64,000 nt of DNA from positions 496,001 through 560,000 of the forward strand of contig NZ_AP028032.1 of NCBI RefSeq assembly GCF_030296935.1. Reading direction: 5' to 3'. Both the position numbers and the translations under genes were made by a program. Of this stretch, positions 8,822-19,649 are shown piece after piece (the stretch's first letter is position 1; every line of letters starts with the position of its first letter). Source of the DNA: Coprobacter fastidiosus. GTDB lineage: Bacteria > Bacteroidota > Bacteroidia > Bacteroidales > Coprobacteraceae. The notes beneath the pieces were generated by a model. That model saw only the letters and a list, made by a program, of their open reading frames with translations. It was not told the DNA's origin and did no database searches.

Positions 8822-9586
8822 ATGCAAATTAAATTTTTAGGAACAGGGACATCGACCGGAGTACCTGAAATTGCATGCCATTGTGAAGTTTGTTCTTCGA
8901 ACGATCCGAGAGACCGAAGATTAAGGACATCGGCGTTGTTTACAATAAAGAGTAAAAATATTTTAATAGATTGTGGTCCGGATTTTCGGCAACAGATGTT
9001 ATGCAGTCATACAGAAAAGATCGATGCGGTTTTATTAACCCATGTACATTATGATCATACGAGTGGTTTAGATGAGTTGCGAGTTTTTTGTAAAGAGCAT
9101 TCTGTGGATGTCTTTTTAGAGCCTTGGGTTGCAGATGCGATAAGGGCAAGAATACCTTATTGTTTTGTCGAACATCCTTATCCGGGTGTTGCAAGTCTTA
9201 ATCTAAATGAGATTGGCACAGATCCGTTTTGCGTACAGGATATCTCTGTAATACCGATTCGAGTAATGCATTATAAACTTCCCATATTAGGTTATCGTAT
9301 TGAAGATGTGGCCTATATTACGGATATGTTATATATCTCGGAGGAAGAGATGGAGAAAATAAAAGATGTTAAAATATTAATTATTAATGCATTGCGTCAT
9401 ACAGAACATATATCTCATCAGACATTAGACATGGCATTGAGTCTCATAAAACGTGTAAAGCCCGAAAGAGCTTATCTTATTCATATGAGCCACCATATGG
9501 GATTACATGAAGTGGAATCGAAAAAATTACCTGAGAATGTATATTTCGCCCATGACGGATTACTAATCGACACGGAATATATATAA
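8822..9586 (+). CDS. MBL-fold metallo-hydrolase (PhnP-like)
   Basis: Metallo-beta-lactamase fold enzyme, 254 aa. The N-terminal LGTGTSTGVPEIACHCEVC is typical of the PhnP/RNase Z-like subgroup, and the metal motif THVHYDHTSGLDELR gives HxHxDH. Later conserved histidines occur in VMHYKLPILGYR and LIHMSHHMG. Family members are phosphodiesterases acting on cyclic phosphates or nucleotides; the substrate here is unknown because phosphonate genes are absent from the window. It is the last gene of the 6848-murB-MBL string. Confidence 0.85.
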   Translation: MQIKFLGTGTSTGVPEIACHCEVCSSNDPRDRRLRTSALFTIKSKNILIDCGPDFRQQMLCSHTEKIDAVLLTHVHYDHTSGLDELRVFCKEHSVDVFLEPWVADAIRARIPYCFVEHPYPGVASLNLNEIGTDPFCVQDISVIPIRVMHYKLPILGYRIEDVAYITDMLYISEEEMEKIKDVKILIINALRHTEHISHQTLDMALSLIKRVKPERAYLIHMSHHMGLHEVESKKLPENVYFAHDGLLIDTEYI

Positions 9587-9649
9587 ACGAACAACTAATC
9601 TATAACTTCAGTTGTTTTATTAAAGTAATTCAATTCTAAAAAGTTTTTT

Positions 9650-10411
9650 ATGAAAAAGACAACTGAACCGAACGTGGAGATAGGAACTTCTGCTGCTCCA
9701 GAGATGTTTTACATTAAAATTTTAGCAGACGGACCATATTTAGTATATGGAAATCCCCCTATTGATCAAGAAATTATTATGCCTAATGAAGATGGAGCTT
9801 CTTGGGTTTATAAAAAAGGACGTCATTACAAGACCGAAGGTGAATATACGGCACTTTGTCGTTGTGGTGAATCTTGTAAAAAACCTTTTTGCGATGGTTC
9901 TCATTCTAAAGCGGACTGGAATCCGGAAGAAACAAGCGACAAACGTCCTTTATTGGAAGATGCCGAACTGTTCGAAGGTCCGGCAATGGTATTGGCCGAT
10001 AATGAGAAATATTGTGCTTTTGCTCGTTTTTGTGATGCATACGGTCGTATCTGGAATATTGTACAGATTGCGAAAACTCAAGATGAAATAGACCTTGTCA
10101 AACATGAGGCTGGTCATTGTCCAGCTGGACGCTTGGTTGTATGGGATAAAAAAACAAAAAAAGTTTTTGAACCGTCGTTTGATCCTTCAATTGGGATTAT
10201 AGAGGATCCCGGAATCAAGGTAAGTGGTCCTATATGGGTGAAAGGTGGAATTCGTGTTGAGAGTGCTGACGGAAGTAGCTATGAGATTAGAAATAGAGTT
10301 ACTTTGTGCCGTTGTGGTCAATCTTCCAATAAACCTTTTTGTGACGGGACTCACGCTTCTATGCATTTTAGAGATAATTTGCCTTTAGAAGCCGGTAAAG
10401 AAGAATGGTAG
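9650..10411 (+). CDS. Double-CDGSH iron-sulfur protein
   Basis: 253 aa with three small metal-binding modules. A CDGSH finger lies near residues 68-90 (LCRCGESCKKPFCDGSHSKA). A middle module (FEGPAMVLADNEKYCAFARF to HEAGHCPAGRLVVW) resembles the divergent Fe4S4 mono-cluster domain that commonly precedes CDGSH fingers. A second finger is at the C-terminus (LCRCGQSSNKPFCDGTHASM). Each finger has the C-x-C-…-C-D-G-[ST]-H 2Fe-2S ligands. Function in bacteria is poorly known; electron transfer or Fe-S sensing is an inference from the family. No signal peptide, so it is cytosolic. Confidence 0.88.
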   Translation: MKKTTEPNVEIGTSAAPEMFYIKILADGPYLVYGNPPIDQEIIMPNEDGASWVYKKGRHYKTEGEYTALCRCGESCKKPFCDGSHSKADWNPEETSDKRPLLEDAELFEGPAMVLADNEKYCAFARFCDAYGRIWNIVQIAKTQDEIDLVKHEAGHCPAGRLVVWDKKTKKVFEPSFDPSIGIIEDPGIKVSGPIWVKGGIRVESADGSSYEIRNRVTLCRCGQSSNKPFCDGTHASMHFRDNLPLEAGKEEW

Positions 10412-10654
10412 TTCTATTTTCAAGTATGTTTTTCCGTTCCGGACTATGAGACGTGTAGGGATGGATAAACAGCTCTAAAGTAGGGGTATAAGAACTTATT
10501 AAAGTTTTGTTTGTGGCTGTTTTGAGGATACTCTTTCGAGGATATTTTTCTGTTTTTGCAAAGATGATAACGGGCTATTTGATGATTAAAAACGGGGAAA
10601 AAGACCAAAAGAAAATGAAAAAATGATCTGATAATATTTTCTTATTGGAAAATT
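10412..10654. other. Intergenic region without recognisable gene
   Basis: Between the CDGSH gene and the shared terminator I see no ORF with coding character, no RNA gene and no repeat family. A small direct repeat (gaggata) occurs near 10533 and 10550. It probably holds only the 3' UTR of the CDGSH gene. Confidence 0.4.
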
Positions 10655-10713
10655 AAGACTGGCTCTAAAAGTCTGAGTATATACTTTTACTCAAAAATTT
10701 AGGCCAGTTCTTA
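10655..10713. terminator. Bidirectional terminator between CDGSH gene and lrgB
   Basis: Outer arms (actggctctaaa near 10658-10669 and tttaggccagt near 10698-10708) pair with a one-base bulge. An inner hairpin tgagta/tactca (10674-10692) is nested inside. Flanking A and T runs suit both convergent genes. Confidence 0.6.
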
Positions 10714-11406
10714 TTTATAAAACAGATTTTCGACCAATGGAATCAACAAAGATGTCATAATTCCCATCAGTCCTATTGCAAGTCCGCTAATAGCTCCTTC
10801 TACCGCACCGAGTTCTATTGCCTTAGCTGTACCTAAACCGTGCGCAGCCGCGCCAAGAGCAAGACCTTTGGCAACCCGGCTTTTTATATGTAATTTACGA
10901 AGAATAAACGGCCCGATAATTCCACCTAATATACCGCATATAACGACAGTAATAGCTGTTAATGACGGAATTCCTCCACTTTTTGCAGAAAGGCTTAATG
11001 CTATGGGGGTAGTAACGGATTTAGGCTCTAATGAGACAATGACACTATGTTCTACTCCCATTAGTTTGCAAATCCAAATTACGCTTACGATCCCTACTAA
11101 ACTTCCGACAATAATAGAAGAAGTGATGGATAGAACTTTTCCTTTTAAATATCCGATTTGTTCGTATAAAACATAACCCAATGCTACGACAGAAGGTCCT
11201 AACATGAAATGTATCATGTAACTGCCTTTGGAAAAAGTCTCGTAATCGATTCCTGCCCATTTTAATACTCCAATAATAATCGCTATACTGATAATAATGG
11301 GATGGAGCAGCGCAATTTTACTTTTGGTATAAATATATGTTCCTGATAAATAACTTGCTAATACGAGAAATAACAAAAATGGGGTAGAAGATAATATTTC
11401 GTTCAT
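10711..11406 (-). CDS. lrgB: LrgB-family membrane protein
   Basis: Integral membrane protein, 231 aa, with about seven hydrophobic segments and no soluble domain. The region SLEPKSVTTPIALSLSAKSG is the hallmark LrgB/YohK segment. LrgA/LrgB pairs are described as antiholin/holin-like or as pyruvate transporters in other bacteria; which applies here is unknown. It follows lrgA by 11 bp and recQ lies just upstream, so all three are probably one transcript. Confidence 0.9.
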   Translation of the reverse strand: MNEILSSTPFLLFLVLASYLSGTYIYTKSKIALLHPIIISIAIIIGVLKWAGIDYETFSKGSYMIHFMLGPSVVALGYVLYEQIGYLKGKVLSITSSIIVGSLVGIVSVIWICKLMGVEHSVIVSLEPKSVTTPIALSLSAKSGGIPSLTAITVVICGILGGIIGPFILRKLHIKSRVAKGLALGAAAHGLGTAKAIELGAVEGAISGLAIGLMGIMTSLLIPLVENLFYK

Positions 11407-11417
11407 ATAAATACAGT

Positions 11418-11756
11418 TTATAGCTTTTTTTCTAATTTATCTTGCATATATCCGACAACAGCGATAATAACAGCTGTCGTTACGACAGATACGATTAATA
11501 ATGCTGCCCAATAGCGAGAAATGAGATCGAAAGATGCCATAAGACCGACTCCTGCAGGAACAAAAAAAAGTGCCATATTCTGTGTCAATGCGTTCGATAC
11601 ACTTCTTACATCTCGAGGTTTTACGAATTTCAGTAAAAGAGACAAAAATAACAGAACCATTCCGTAAACACTGCCCGGGACAATTCCATTAATTAAAAAA
11701 CTTAAGCATTCTCCTAAAAAATAGAATAACATAATAATAGATGCACCTTTAACCAT
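11418..11756 (-). CDS. lrgA: CidA/LrgA-family membrane protein
   Basis: 112 aa, four predicted membrane segments. The signature GSVYGMVLLFLSLLLKF and the later ALFFVPAGVGLM are typical of the CidA/LrgA holin-like family. The partner LrgB is encoded next. The start lies 5 bp downstream of the recQ stop, and no promoter fits in between, so it depends on transcription from recQ. Confidence 0.9.
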   Translation of the reverse strand: MVKGASIIMLFYFLGECLSFLINGIVPGSVYGMVLLFLSLLLKFVKPRDVRSVSNALTQNMALFFVPAGVGLMASFDLISRYWAALLIVSVVTTAVIIAVVGYMQDKLEKKL

Positions 11757-11761
11757 AATTT

Positions 11762-13660
11762 TTATATATAATAAAGTCCGTCTTTAACTTGAACAAATTG
11801 TTCATCACATAAGAAACGTAATGTTTCTACTATTTTTTCCTGTGAAAAAGGAATACGTGCTATAATTGTGTCGAGACTACATTTATCAGCTTGCAATAGT
11901 TTGTAGATTTCTTTTTCTATTCGGGAGAAATCTCCAGAAGTTAATTCTCCGGATTTTTGTTGCAAACAAATATCGCATAATCCGCATTCTCTGTTAAATG
12001 TCTCGCCAAAATAGTTTAATAATATTTGTGTTCTGCATTTTTTATCGTGAAGTACATATTCCAACATACTATGAATGCGATGAGAAAAACGTTCTTTGCG
12101 TTCTTCATAAACATTTCGGGGTATTGATAAATATTTCAGATCCTCTCGAGGTGTGGTATATATAATAAAAGGTGTCCTTTTTTGCGGTATGTAGTGTAAA
12201 ATATGCTGTTTTGAAAAATAGATTAAGTTTTCGTATACCTCTTGAGGGGAGAGCCCGCTTCGTCTTGACAAGAGATCTTCCTGAATAAAAACGTAATCGG
12301 CGAATAAACCTGTATAGGAACGAAGTAAACATTGTAATAATTCTTCTTTTTCATAATCGTCCGTTTGCAATTTGTACAATTCATCACGTTGTACGGTTAT
12401 CATTACTCTCGACAGAGATTCTACTTCTTCCGTAAACTCTATATATTGAGCTTGTTCTAATATTTTTAGTGCGTTAAATGTCGGTAATATGGGAAATTTA
12501 AACGTTTTGCAGAATGTGTTTAAATTGAAATCAAAAACAGAATTCATTCCCGATCCGACTGCTACTTGCAAAAAGTTTCCTAATGCTTCATATACACGAG
12601 ATATAAATTCTCGTTCGGGAAACATATCACGGATTCTCTTTTCTAATTTTACCTTATCGGCATTTGCATATAAAATAACAGCATATGCCTGGAGCCCATC
12701 TCTTCCTGCGCGTCCGGCTTCTTGATAGTACTCTTCCGGAGAGTTAGGTAAATCCAAATGAATAACGAGTCGTACATCCGGTTTATCTATGCCCATTCCA
12801 AAAGCATTTGTGGCGACAATTACCCGACAATGATCTTCTTTCCAGGATTGTTGCTTACGGTTTTTATCTTCTGATTTTAAACCTGCATGATAAAAATCCG
12901 CACTGATTTTGAATCTTCTTAATTCTTCCGCAATCTCTTTTGTTTTTTGTCTGCTGCGGACATAGATTATGGCACTTCCCGGAACACGATTGAGAATATG
13001 TATTAATTGTTGAATTTTATTTTCTCCGTAGCGTACTACATAAGAAAGATTAGGGCGGAAAAAACTTTTTTGAAAGACTTTTCCTTTTTTGAAATGGAGT
13101 TTTTCTTGTATATCTTCTACGACTTGGGGAGTTGCAGTTGCAGTCAAGGCTAATACGGGAACATCGGGGAATAAAGTCCTTATGTCGGCAATTTTTATAT
13201 ATGAAGGTCTGAAATCATACCCCCATTGGGAGATGCAATGGGCTTCATCCACCACTAATAGAGAGACTTTCATTGCTTTTACTTTGGATAGGAAAAGATC
13301 GTTTGAAAGACGTTCCGGAGAAATGTATAAAAACTTATATTTACCGAATATGCAATTTTCTAATGTAACGATCGTTTCGTGACGAGTTAATCCGGAATAT
13401 AGATAAGCCGCTTTAATATCTCTGGCTCTAAGATTATCCACCTGATCTTTCATTAATGCGATCAGAGGTGTTATAACTAAACAAATTCCATCCATAGCTA
13501 GGACAGGAACTTGAAATGTTAAGGATTTCCCTCCTCCTGTCGGCATCAAGCCCAAGGTATCATTTCCTGTCAGTACGGAATTGATAATATCTTCTTGTAA
13601 AGGTCTGAATGTATCATATCCCCAATATCGTTTTAATATTTCGTAGATGTTTTGTCCCAT
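11762..13660 (-). CDS. recQ: RecQ-family ATP-dependent DNA helicase
   Basis: 3'-5' DNA helicase of superfamily 2, 632 aa from ATG 13660; the open frame extends 53 codons further upstream, but those residues look non-coding. Motif I is LMPTGGGKSLTFQVP, motif II VVDEAHCISQWGYDFRP, and motif VI is in YYQEAGRAGRDG. A RecQ-C-terminal zinc module follows (HDKKCRTQILLNYFGE … CGLCDIC). There is no clear HRDC domain; the protein ends shortly after a winged-helix-like tail, shorter than some RecQ paralogs. It heads a recQ-lrgA-lrgB unit. Confidence 0.92.
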   Translation of the reverse strand: MGQNIYEILKRYWGYDTFRPLQEDIINSVLTGNDTLGLMPTGGGKSLTFQVPVLAMDGICLVITPLIALMKDQVDNLRARDIKAAYLYSGLTRHETIVTLENCIFGKYKFLYISPERLSNDLFLSKVKAMKVSLLVVDEAHCISQWGYDFRPSYIKIADIRTLFPDVPVLALTATATPQVVEDIQEKLHFKKGKVFQKSFFRPNLSYVVRYGENKIQQLIHILNRVPGSAIIYVRSRQKTKEIAEELRRFKISADFYHAGLKSEDKNRKQQSWKEDHCRVIVATNAFGMGIDKPDVRLVIHLDLPNSPEEYYQEAGRAGRDGLQAYAVILYANADKVKLEKRIRDMFPEREFISRVYEALGNFLQVAVGSGMNSVFDFNLNTFCKTFKFPILPTFNALKILEQAQYIEFTEEVESLSRVMITVQRDELYKLQTDDYEKEELLQCLLRSYTGLFADYVFIQEDLLSRRSGLSPQEVYENLIYFSKQHILHYIPQKRTPFIIYTTPREDLKYLSIPRNVYEERKERFSHRIHSMLEYVLHDKKCRTQILLNYFGETFNRECGLCDICLQQKSGELTSGDFSRIEKEIYKLLQADKCSLDTIIARIPFSQEKIVETLRFLCDEQFVQVKDGLYYI

Positions 13661-13736
13661 ACCTATGTTCGAGGTTGCAAAATTACAAATTGTAATGGCA
13701 TATTTTTCTTTTTGACGATTATTTTGTGTATAATAA

Positions 13737-13770
13737 AACCGGCTTCGAATATATATTATCAAAGCCGGTT
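13737..13770 (-). terminator. Intrinsic terminator after the GH2 gene
   Basis: Arms aaccggctt (13737-13745) and aaagccggtt (13761-13770) form a 9-10 bp stem with a 15-nt loop. On the minus strand a T-run follows. It ends the GH2 transcript before recQ. Confidence 0.8.
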
Positions 13771-13796
13771 GAAAAATTTCAATTTTATATGTTATA

Positions 13797-16700
13797 TTAT
13801 CGAGTTTGAGAATATTCAATAAAATTGTATATCAATTTTTTAGCTACATCAGAAGATCCAGAGGTCAGGTTTAGATTCGGCATAATATCTAATGTGGAGA
13901 AGATTATTTTACCTTTACCGCAAGGGATAATTCCTACGGCTGTTCCAAGATTAAAGCCATGACTTCTATATACTCCTGCAACCAATTCTTCCCCTTCAAG
14001 TTTTAGCCCTAACCTATGATCTCCGTCATGAACTAATGCTTGATAAGGCCAGCTCATACCGACATTGCCAGGCAGATCTTTAAATAGGGGATGTGCTTTT
14101 ACGAAATGAACTCCACCGACCCAATTTCTTCCCATTGCAAAATTACCTTTATTTTTAAGATTTGTGTATTTAGAGATGACATCCATCCATGTTTCTGCTG
14201 ATTCTAATAAAATAAGGGTGGTGCCGTCATTTTTGCAACGATCTATTAATGATTTAGGATCAAGAGTCGCATTTCCAGGTGTAGACCATTGCAATTGAAT
14301 TGTTCCGGTTTGTTTTTGTTGTCGGTATTCTACTTGGATATTTATGGCTTTTCCTGCTTCAAGAGTAACAGGTCGTTGGTAAGTGTACATTTTTTTGTTA
14401 CCCCACTCATCAATTACCCGTTGTCCATTAATAGAAAGGCGTAAGCCCCCATCTGTATTGACCGCTATAAGATATTGTCCGGAAACAGAAGGCATGAGTT
14501 TTCCTTTCCATATTGCAGAAAACGGTTGATTTGCTGATACAGAAGCATCTGGTTGCGCACCGTCTGCGAATTGGAAATCAATGTGCGTGTCTGTACGAGT
14601 TCCTGCGGCTTCTCTTAAATCGTCGTCTTTAAAGAAGGTTGCAACAATTCCCGGTTTATCATCATTGGTTATGTATGCTTCGGGTTGTATTTTTTGTGGG
14701 GCATCTAATGGAGGACGTGTAATGACAACCCAGTCCAATTTGCCTGCATTTTCAGAAAAATCGGTAAGTATATTTCCGGTTTCTTGTTTATAAAAACTTA
14801 CAAACGTATTTTTTGTGTCATTTTTATAAATAGCCCCAGTGCCCGATAATTTTTGGGAATCCCAATTTACTCCTAATACTTGGTCTTTCCCCGAAGCCTG
14901 TTTTTCTTTATTCAGATTGTATAAATTCGCTTCTATTGAAAACATTCCGGATTGATTGTTTAAAGGAAGTAGCATATTTTCGATTAGTAATTCTCCGAAC
15001 ATTTCTCCTCCAGAAAGCTGAACATTCTTATTTTCTTGATATATATTTTTACCATTCGGGTCTTTTACATTGATAGATAAAATATGTTTTCCTTTCAGAT
15101 TTTTTTCATTGACGATATAAAAATCTACTGGAACAGGATTCGGAGTATGGATAATTTGTTTTCTCGGGCTAATTGCCACATAAAGCGGCTGGTTATAATA
15201 TGCCAAAATTTTAGAGTCTCCTTTTGCATTCCTATAAAGATCCACTACTCCGGAATGGTTGTCATAGGGCATGGATTCCCACCCGTTAATTACATAGCAG
15301 TCTCCTAAGTTCTGCATTCTCATGCCTTGAATTCTACGACCTTGGTGTTCGAATGATATGTCTCCCATTTTTTCGGTGAGCATATCGACAGTTTTGAAAT
15401 ATGGCTCTAAATTTTTATCTGCGAAAAATTTACAAAACTCTTTATATTGTTTTTGCCAAAATTTTCCGTCCCATCCGGTTTTCCCGGTTTTGGAGAGATA
15501 ATCGTCTATTTCTTTGATACGAGGAGGTGTAGAAATTGCAGCTTCTTCTCCACGCATATATATTTCGGTGTTATTATTGGTGTACATAAGATTGTCAGTC
15601 GGTGATTTATAAAAATCTTCTCTCCAAGTTTCTGGACCTCCGGCCCTATGGTTATCAAACCAGCCGTTCATGTATAGTTTTGTATCAAACGGACGGAAGT
15701 GGGCTTTTGAATCTTCTAAAGCATCTTTTTTGTTAGCCCATCCAGAGGTGAATGTAATTGTTCGACTCGGATCGATGGCATGTGCATCCCGCATATCCTC
15801 GAATCGTTTTGCTACCAATTCTTTATCTTTGGATAAACGACCACCGAATTCATTAATCATATTATAAATAATCAGACTGGGATGACTTCTGTCCCGTTTA
15901 ATCATACGGAATACTTTTTCACGTAAAATAGTCCGGATAAAAGGATCATGAGTGCCCGAATGAAAAGAGCCGGGTTCTTCATAATATAACAGTCCCATTT
16001 CGTCAGCTTTGTCCAATACAACGGGAGTTCCTATGTTTCTATGAAAGTTCAGCATATTGAGACCTAACTGTTTTGCTGTAGTTATTTGTTTCTCGGCCAT
16101 TTCTGGAGTTGCGATTAATCCCGTTACTGGCCAATATCCCCAAGAAATAGCACTTCTCAGCATAATACGACGGCCGTTCAATTTTAATGTAGCTTCTTCT
16201 CCAATATTTTCTGGTGCGAACCATCGAAAACCGAAAGTTCGTTCATCATTATCTTTATTGGAAAGAGATACTTTGCTCACATATAAATTGGGAGATTCTA
16301 TATCCCAAATTTTTGCATTCGGAGCATCTACTTCTATTGTTACCTGGCTATCGCCTTGAGGAATTTGGTGATTTTTTATTTGCTTTGAAAATATTTTTAT
16401 CGATGGATTATTTTTTTCAACAATATCGAGATTGATATTTTGCTTTAATTTTCTATCTGTCAGATTTCGTATAGAGATAATTGCATTTACTTTTGTCTTT
16501 TGCGGTGTATTTTGCATGTAAATGTCAGATATATATACCGGATTTAATGCTTTCAAGTTCACATCTCCAAGTATGCCTCCAAAACCGCGTCCCGGTGGGA
16601 TCAAATATTTTCCCCAATTCATGACGTCGAAATCTTGCCAGTGAAAATTTCCTCCGGGATTGGTAACACGGACAGCAAGAAGTTGCTTTTCTCCCGGACG

Positions 16701-17267
16701 TATAGCTTTAGTCACATTTGCTTCGAATGGAGTTTCTCCAACAATATCATATGCTACGAGTTGTCCGTCAAGATAGACTTCTGCTTTCATTCTTACAGCT
16801 CCAAACTCTAAAATAAATGTCGCGTCTTTCAGATCTTTAGGGATATCGAGAGTTCTAAACCACCAGCTGACACCGGAAAAATCTGTAGGCTGAGGCCAGT
16901 CCGATACGGTCATGTATTCTTCGACAGTCCCCGGCACACTTACTTTTTTTGCGGTGTTTGCATTTAATGATTCCCAGCCTCCGGTGGGCGGATTAACCGG
17001 CAGTTTGGATAGATCTGACACTTCTGTCGGCAGATATAACCGGTCATTATTCCAGCCGGCAGGAGAATTTGCCGATAATGTTGATAATCTCGCCACTTCG
17101 CTTGGAAGATAAAGTTTGTCATTTTTCCATTCAGCTTTCGTGTCACGCCATAAATACCATTCCGATCCGGATAGAGGAATAATAACACGGGATTGATTTC
17201 TTGTGGATGCAATCCCTAAAAGAGTATTGAGCAGGAGTAAATAGCTCAATAAATGAATTTTTTTCAT
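13797..17267 (-). CDS. Secreted glycoside hydrolase family 2 protein with PA14 domain
   Basis: 1156 aa with an N-terminal signal peptide (KKIHLLSYLLLLNTLLGIAS). Order of parts: GH2 sugar-binding jelly roll (about residues 95-240, SGVSWWFRTLDIP), Ig-like middle domain, and a TIM-barrel with the acid/base glutamate in HPSLIIYNMINEFGG. A PA14 carbohydrate-binding domain lies at about 905-1035 (VATFFKDDDLREAAG … LQWSTP), followed by a glutamine-amidotransferase-like tail. It probably attacks plant or host glycans in the periplasm or at the surface; the exact substrate cannot be read. Just after the signal peptide a 25-residue unit is duplicated (residues 47-71 and 72-96). There is no SusCD pair nearby, so it is not in a classical PUL. 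Confidence 0.87.
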   Translation of the reverse strand: MKKIHLLSYLLLLNTLLGIASTRNQSRVIIPLSGSEWYLWRDTKAEWKNDKLYLPSEVARLSTLSANSPAGWNNDRLYLPTEVSDLSKLPVNPPTGGWESLNANTAKKVSVPGTVEEYMTVSDWPQPTDFSGVSWWFRTLDIPKDLKDATFILEFGAVRMKAEVYLDGQLVAYDIVGETPFEANVTKAIRPGEKQLLAVRVTNPGGNFHWQDFDVMNWGKYLIPPGRGFGGILGDVNLKALNPVYISDIYMQNTPQKTKVNAIISIRNLTDRKLKQNINLDIVEKNNPSIKIFSKQIKNHQIPQGDSQVTIEVDAPNAKIWDIESPNLYVSKVSLSNKDNDERTFGFRWFAPENIGEEATLKLNGRRIMLRSAISWGYWPVTGLIATPEMAEKQITTAKQLGLNMLNFHRNIGTPVVLDKADEMGLLYYEEPGSFHSGTHDPFIRTILREKVFRMIKRDRSHPSLIIYNMINEFGGRLSKDKELVAKRFEDMRDAHAIDPSRTITFTSGWANKKDALEDSKAHFRPFDTKLYMNGWFDNHRAGGPETWREDFYKSPTDNLMYTNNNTEIYMRGEEAAISTPPRIKEIDDYLSKTGKTGWDGKFWQKQYKEFCKFFADKNLEPYFKTVDMLTEKMGDISFEHQGRRIQGMRMQNLGDCYVINGWESMPYDNHSGVVDLYRNAKGDSKILAYYNQPLYVAISPRKQIIHTPNPVPVDFYIVNEKNLKGKHILSINVKDPNGKNIYQENKNVQLSGGEMFGELLIENMLLPLNNQSGMFSIEANLYNLNKEKQASGKDQVLGVNWDSQKLSGTGAIYKNDTKNTFVSFYKQETGNILTDFSENAGKLDWVVITRPPLDAPQKIQPEAYITNDDKPGIVATFFKDDDLREAAGTRTDTHIDFQFADGAQPDASVSANQPFSAIWKGKLMPSVSGQYLIAVNTDGGLRLSINGQRVIDEWGNKKMYTYQRPVTLEAGKAINIQVEYRQQKQTGTIQLQWSTPGNATLDPKSLIDRCKNDGTTLILLESAETWMDVISKYTNLKNKGNFAMGRNWVGGVHFVKAHPLFKDLPGNVGMSWPYQALVHDGDHRLGLKLEGEELVAGVYRSHGFNLGTAVGIIPCGKGKIIFSTLDIMPNLNLTSGSSDVAKKLIYNFIEYSQTR

Positions 17268-17486
17268 GTTTATTCTGATTTTTAGATAAAGTTTTTATGT
17301 TACAAAATAAGGTTTCTCCTATTAATATTTTATCGAGATATGTATTAAAAGGCGCATAATATCCTATTAAAAATTATATTATTCGGTAATATGAACTGTT
17401 TACTGACAAAAATGTTATTAATATCCAGAGTCGAGAAGTGTAAAAGCTGTCAGTATTATTTTTAAGTTAATTATAGTCGCTGTCTT

Positions 17487-17517
17487 TTTGGCAGATTTTT
17501 AGTAAAAAATATATTTG
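17487..17517 (+). promoter_or_regulatory. groESL promoter (Bacteroidetes housekeeping type)
   Basis: TTTG at 17487-17490, a 19-bp spacer, and TATATTTG at 17510-17517 match the TTTG-N19-TAnnTTTG consensus perfectly. Transcription would begin near 17525, giving a 5' UTR of about 80 nt that includes a GGGGAGCGGA stretch. No CIRCE inverted repeat is visible, so HrcA control is unlikely. The rest of 17268-17486 shows nothing I recognise. Confidence 0.85.
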
Positions 17518-17603
17518 GCATAAAATTAGCTATAAGATTATTGCTTCTCAAGCAATGAATGGGGAGCGGAAAGATAATTATTAACAACTAAAATATAATA
17601 ACA

Positions 17604-17873
17604 ATGAACATTAGACCTTTAGCAGACAGAGTTTTGATTAAACCAGCGCCTGCAGAAGAAAAAACCGTGGGTGGTATTATTATTCCTGATTCAGCGAAAG
17701 AAAAACCCTTGAAAGGCGAAGTTATCGCTGTCGGTAACGGTACTAAAGATGAAGAAATGGTTGTTAAACCGGGTGATCGTGTCCTATATGGCAAGTATGC
17801 CGGTACGGAGATCGAACTGGATAATGACAAATTCCTCATTATGCGTCAATCTGACATTTTAGCTATTCTCTAA
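17604..17873 (+). CDS. groES: Co-chaperonin GroES
   Basis: 89 aa, with the family's usual opening [20 protein letters not shown], the mobile loop [16 protein letters not shown] and the terminal [14 protein letters not shown]. It forms the heptameric lid of the GroEL chamber. groEL follows after 31 bp; both are driven by the consensus promoter at 17487-17517. Confidence 0.97.
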   Translation: MNIRPLADRVLIKPAPAEEKTVGGIIIPDSAKEKPLKGEVIAVGNGTKDEEMVVKPGDRVLYGKYAGTEIELDNDKFLIMRQSDILAIL

Positions 17874-17901
17874 TTAAAATTGTTTCATTTTAAGAAATTA
17901 A

Positions 17902-19539
<1,638 letters not shown>

Positions 19540-19563
19540 TTCTTGCTTAGAATATAATATCTA

Positions 19564-19607
19564 AATAAAGACAGGCCGAAAAGTAAATTTTTCGGCCTGT
19601 CTTTATT
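19564..19607. terminator. Strong bidirectional terminator after groEL
   Basis: A perfect 19-bp stem: arm 19564-19582 (aataaagacaggccgaaaa) pairs with 19589-19607 around a 6-nt loop, with A/T-rich flanks. It serves both groEL and the convergent phoH-like gene. Confidence 0.9.
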
Positions 19608-19649
19608 ATTTATAAGAGTGTCTGTTTAAATTTGAAAGAATGGGAATAA

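Noticed and set aside
12105-12332. Overlapping minus-strand ORF inside recQ
   Set aside because: It is a shadow of recQ in another frame, without motif or start signals.
13797-17267. Polysaccharide utilisation locus around the GH2 gene
   Set aside because: No SusC/SusD pair, sensor or other glycosidase adjoins it.
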